A DNA stretch of 9,329 nt from Heyndrickxia sporothermodurans (GTDB lineage Bacteria > Bacillota > Bacilli > Bacillales > Bacillaceae_C), in NCBI RefSeq assembly GCF_016785185.1, contig NZ_JAEKDY010000126.1. One strand, given 5' to 3'. Positions 7,548-9,329 of this stretch are shown in pieces; the stretch's first letter is position 1, and every line of letters begins with the position of its first letter. The notes under the pieces were generated by a model. That model searched no databases and was not told the origin of the DNA. It was given only the letters and a program-made list of their open reading frames with translations. Position numbers and translations under genes: made by a program.

Positions 7548-7763
7548 CTATCGGGATATAACAAAATTACCAACGCTCGGAATTTCTATTCGATCACCTA
7601 CTGAAAGTTTTCGCCCTCTTCTTTGGTCTTGTTCACCATTAACAAATACATCATGTTCACTTAAAAACCATTTGGCCATGCCACCACTTTGAATAACATC
7701 AGCTAATTTTAAAAATTGGCCTAAAGTAATGAATTCCGTCTCAATTGATACGTTCTTTTCCAT
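7548..7763 (-). CDS. yaaA: S4-domain RNA-binding protein YaaA/RlbA
   Basis: A 71-residue single-domain S4 protein, the same length as B. subtilis YaaA (RlbA) and nearly identical to it through TLGQFLKLADVIQSGGMAKW (13-32). The S4 fold is seen in this helical segment followed by VFVNGEQDQRRGRKLSVGD (39-57), the basic loop and strand that contact RNA in the family. The B. subtilis protein has been linked to large ribosomal subunit biogenesis; that role is carried over by homology. The ribosome binding site is weak (AAGAGTG about 5-7 bases before the ATG). It is probably the first gene of the operon that continues into recF, and has a good promoter about 40 bases upstream. Confidence 0.93.
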   Translation of the reverse strand: MEKNVSIETEFITLGQFLKLADVIQSGGMAKWFLSEHDVFVNGEQDQRRGRKLSVGDRIEIPSVGNFVISR

Positions 7764-7802
7764 ACATTCACTCTTTTCCGCTTCATAATTCTCTAATATA
7801 TA

Positions 7803-7831
7803 ATTTTACTAAATAATTTTAATTAATACAA
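7803..7831 (-). promoter_or_regulatory. SigA-type promoter of yaaA-recF-remB-gyrBA
   Basis: On the minus strand there is -35 TTGTAT (7826-7831), a 17-base spacer and -10 TAAAAT (7803-7808, 5 of 6). Transcription would start near 7796, giving a leader of about 33 bases to the yaaA start. It lies downstream of the dnaN terminator, where the next operon needs a promoter, and 18 bases downstream of the nearest DnaA-box-like site. Confidence 0.6.
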
Positions 7832-7849
7832 CGTCACTTCGTTTCAAAG

Positions 7850-7867
7850 TTATTAACATGTGGATGA
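7850..7867. promoter_or_regulatory. Head-to-head pair of one-mismatch DnaA boxes
   Basis: TTATTAACA (7850-7858, + strand) directly abuts TGTGGATGA (7859-7867, that is TCATCCACA on minus). Each differs from the TTATNCACA consensus at one position. DnaA tolerates single mismatches when boxes are clustered, and a perfect box lies 29 bases away. Individually weak; the case rests on clustering. Confidence 0.42.
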
Positions 7868-7896
7868 TTTTTTTATAAATATTTTTAGATGTTTAT

Positions 7897-7905
7897 TGTG
7901 GATAA
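7897..7905 (-). promoter_or_regulatory. Perfect DnaA box
   Basis: The minus strand reads TTATCCACA, an exact match to the high-affinity DnaA box. It lies in the non-coding spacer just past the dnaN terminator T-run and about 100 bases upstream of the predicted yaaA transcription start. The 29 bases between it and the next box-like site are almost entirely A and T. Binding is inferred from the motif. Confidence 0.65.
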
Positions 7906-7909
7906 ATGT

Positions 7910-7940
7910 AAAAAAAGTCCTGTCTAAGACAGGAACTTTT
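7910..7940 (-). terminator. Intrinsic terminator after dnaN
   Basis: The inverted repeat tcctgtc / gacagga (7918-7924 and 7928-7934) with a three-base loop extends to about 10 pairs with one bulged base (AAGT/AACTT). In the minus direction it is followed by seven T (7910-7916). The stem begins within a few bases of the dnaN stop codon. It should separate the dnaN transcript from the yaaA-recF operon. Confidence 0.87.
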
Positions 7941-7942
7941 AT

Positions 7943-9082
7943 TTAGTAAGTGCGGACTGGCAATATAAGTTGCAAGATCGATTCGTCATTAATTGGTCGA
8001 ATGATAAATGGCCTCATTGCCCCAGTAAAACTAATACGAATTTCTAAACCTTCCAATGCTTTTAGGGCATCCATCATATATTTTGCACTGAATGAAATTT
8101 TTAAATCTTCGCCTTCAATTGACTGACTTTGAACTTGTTCAACAACTTTCCCAACTTCAGGAGTGTTAGATGAAATTTCAATGATTCCTGATGTTAGCGT
8201 AGAGAATTTAACAACATTGGGATTTCTACCCTCTCTTGCTAATAGAGAGGCACGATCAATGGCTTGTAAAAACTCTTTTGTATTAATAACAATGTCTGTT
8301 TTGCTTTCAGTAGGTATTAATCTTGAAGTATCAGGATAATTACCTTCTAAAAGTCTTGAGAAAAATAGTAAATGTTTTGCTCTAAACAAAATTTGATTTT
8401 CGGTAATAACAATTTCTACTGGTTCATTTGTGTCATCTAAAATTTTGTTTAATTCATTTAAGCTTTTTCCAGGAATGACAATGTTATATTTCGCCTCATT
8501 TACAAAATCGATGGCTGCTGAACGCATTGCTAAGCGGTGGCTATCCGTAGCAATACATGTTAATCGATCTGATTCAACTTTCCAATTTACCCCGGTTAGA
8601 ATTGGGCGAGTTTCAGACGTAGATACAGCAAAAACGGTTTGGCGAATAAGGTTTTTAACAATATCTGTTGGAATTTTAAATACATTCTCTTCAGAAATTT
8701 GAGGTAGATGTGGATATTCTTCAGGATCTAATCCATTTAGATTGAATTCAGATTTACCTGAACGAATAACGGTTTGCAAATGATTGATTACTTCAATTTC
8801 AACGAAATCCATAGGTAACTTTTTAACAATTTCACTAAAAAACTTAGCTTGTAGAACGATGGCACCAGGAGCAAAAATCTCCACTAATTCATTTCCATCT
8901 TCTTCTTTTGGAATAAATGATTCAATGGATACATCTGAATCACTTCCTGTAAATGCTACGCCTTCATTTGTCGCTACAATTTTTATTCCAGTTAATATGG
9001 GAATCGTAGTTCTAGAACTAATTGCTTTCATTACATCTTGTACACTTTGGATAAGTCGATCACGTTGTATCGAAAATTTCAT
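7943..9082 (-). CDS. dnaN: DNA polymerase III beta subunit (sliding clamp)
   Basis: DnaN, 379 residues (B. subtilis 378), forms the dimeric ring that tethers DNA polymerases to DNA and docks mismatch-repair and other partners. The three clamp domains run ~1-125, ~130-250 and ~255-379. Recognisable segments are SSRTTIPILTGIKI (22-35), FNLNGLDPEEYPHLP (113-127), TSETRPILTGVNW (155-167), ATDSHRLA (178-185), FFSRLLEGNYPDTSRLIP (240-257) and the C-terminus LILPVRTY, where the partner-binding groove lies. The start matches the B. subtilis N-terminus (MKFxIQ). Its ribosome binding site is an unusual run of six G (9089-9094) six bases from the ATG. A promoter lies close upstream and a strong terminator immediately follows, so it can be transcribed as a single-gene unit, possibly with read-through from dnaA. 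Confidence 0.98.
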   Translation of the reverse strand: MKFSIQRDRLIQSVQDVMKAISSRTTIPILTGIKIVATNEGVAFTGSDSDVSIESFIPKEEDGNELVEIFAPGAIVLQAKFFSEIVKKLPMDFVEIEVINHLQTVIRSGKSEFNLNGLDPEEYPHLPQISEENVFKIPTDIVKNLIRQTVFAVSTSETRPILTGVNWKVESDRLTCIATDSHRLAMRSAAIDFVNEAKYNIVIPGKSLNELNKILDDTNEPVEIVITENQILFRAKHLLFFSRLLEGNYPDTSRLIPTESKTDIVINTKEFLQAIDRASLLAREGRNPNVVKFSTLTSGIIEISSNTPEVGKVVEQVQSQSIEGEDLKISFSAKYMMDALKALEGLEIRISFTGAMRPFIIRPINDESILQLILPVRTY

Positions 9083-9113
9083 GATTTTCCCCCCGAGACT
9101 TGTTTAATTAATT

Positions 9114-9122
9114 ATTGTACCA
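9114..9122 (-). promoter_or_regulatory. Extended -10 promoter of dnaN
   Basis: The minus strand reads TGGTACAAT, a TGn extension plus a 5-of-6 -10 hexamer. No good -35 lies 17 bases upstream, which is acceptable for an extended -10 promoter. Transcription would start near 9107, about 25 bases before the dnaN ATG, leaving room for the G-run ribosome binding site. Confidence 0.5.
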
Positions 9123-9329
9123 TTCATCTTTGGAAAAATGGATTGCAAATACGTAACTGTCAACTTGTTTAATATTGTTCTAATTTATGGTGATTTATAT
9201 ATGAGTCAATTTCATAATTGCTCTTTTTAAAAATACAGAATCCTACAGAATTTCTAAAATATATTTTTAAAAACAGAAATCATGCTACTTGTTGCTGATT
9301 TAATTGTACATTAATTCGGTCTGCGGCTA
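9123..9329. other. AT-rich dnaA-dnaN-type spacer, no gene seen
   Basis: Together with the dnaN promoter, this gives at least 247 bases upstream of dnaN without a convincing coding frame. By synteny dnaA should lie beyond the right edge, making the spacer longer than the roughly 190 bases of B. subtilis. In B. subtilis this spacer holds the origin unwinding region and DnaA boxes. I found no DnaA box with fewer than two mismatches in this part, so the box-bearing half, if present, is outside the window. Confidence 0.5.
9224..9281. repeat. Imperfect direct repeats T5A5-(TA)CAGAA
   Basis: On the + strand, TTTTTAAAAATACAGAATC (9224-9242) recurs as TTTTTAAAAACAGAAATC (9264-9281), with a third partial unit TACAGAATTTC at 9244-9254. 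The block is very AT-rich. It could be part of a duplex-unwinding segment or a protein-binding array; the sequence does not decide. Confidence 0.5.

Noticed and set aside
9135..9163. A perfect TTGACA on minus (9158-9163) as a dnaN -35
   Set aside because: The hexamer 17 bases downstream (CATTTT) is a poor -10; the extended -10 at 9114-9122 is better.
9283..9327. A 15-codon minus-strand frame running in from the right edge, possible dnaA 3' end
   Set aside because: Its translation does not resemble the conserved DnaA C-terminus and it has no other support.

Overview
The window is the replication-origin-proximal housekeeping cluster of a low-GC Gram-positive bacterium. Gene order, protein lengths and sequences (dnaN, yaaA, recF, remB, gyrB, gyrA, then a 16S rRNA gene) match the Bacillus subtilis type of oriC region, so the organism is most likely a member of the Bacillaceae. 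The sequence alone does not give genus or species. All genes lie on the minus strand, so the order of transcription, and of replication away from an origin expected beyond base 9329, runs from high to low coordinates. dnaA itself is not in the window.

Layout in transcription order. 9083-9329 is an AT-rich spacer upstream of dnaN with a repeated T5A5-CAGAA motif and an extended -10 promoter. 7943-9082 is dnaN (sliding clamp), closed by a strong intrinsic terminator at its stop codon. 7764-7909 is a spacer with one perfect and two one-mismatch DnaA boxes just upstream of a good SigA-type promoter. From there run yaaA (S4-domain RNA-binding protein), recF, remB (DUF370 regulator), gyrB and gyrA, with no convincing terminator until the perfect hairpin after gyrA at 1408-1438. 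A separate weak promoter then precedes a 360-residue HD-GYP-family protein. Directly behind its stop codon come tandem rRNA promoters (P1, P2), a boxA antitermination leader and the first ~51 bases of 16S rRNA, which runs off the left edge.

The genes form a DNA replication, repair and topology set (clamp, RecF, gyrase) next to ribosome functions (YaaA, rRNA operon) and a transcription factor for biofilm and osmolyte genes (RemB). No mobile element, CRISPR array or tRNA is seen.

The core genes are conventional. The two points most worth a second look are the DnaA-box group between the dnaN terminator and the yaaA-recF-remB-gyrBA promoter, which could couple DnaA activity to this operon, and the HD-GYP protein whose HD metal-binding pair is replaced by Ala-Asn, which argues against ordinary cyclic-di-GMP hydrolysis.
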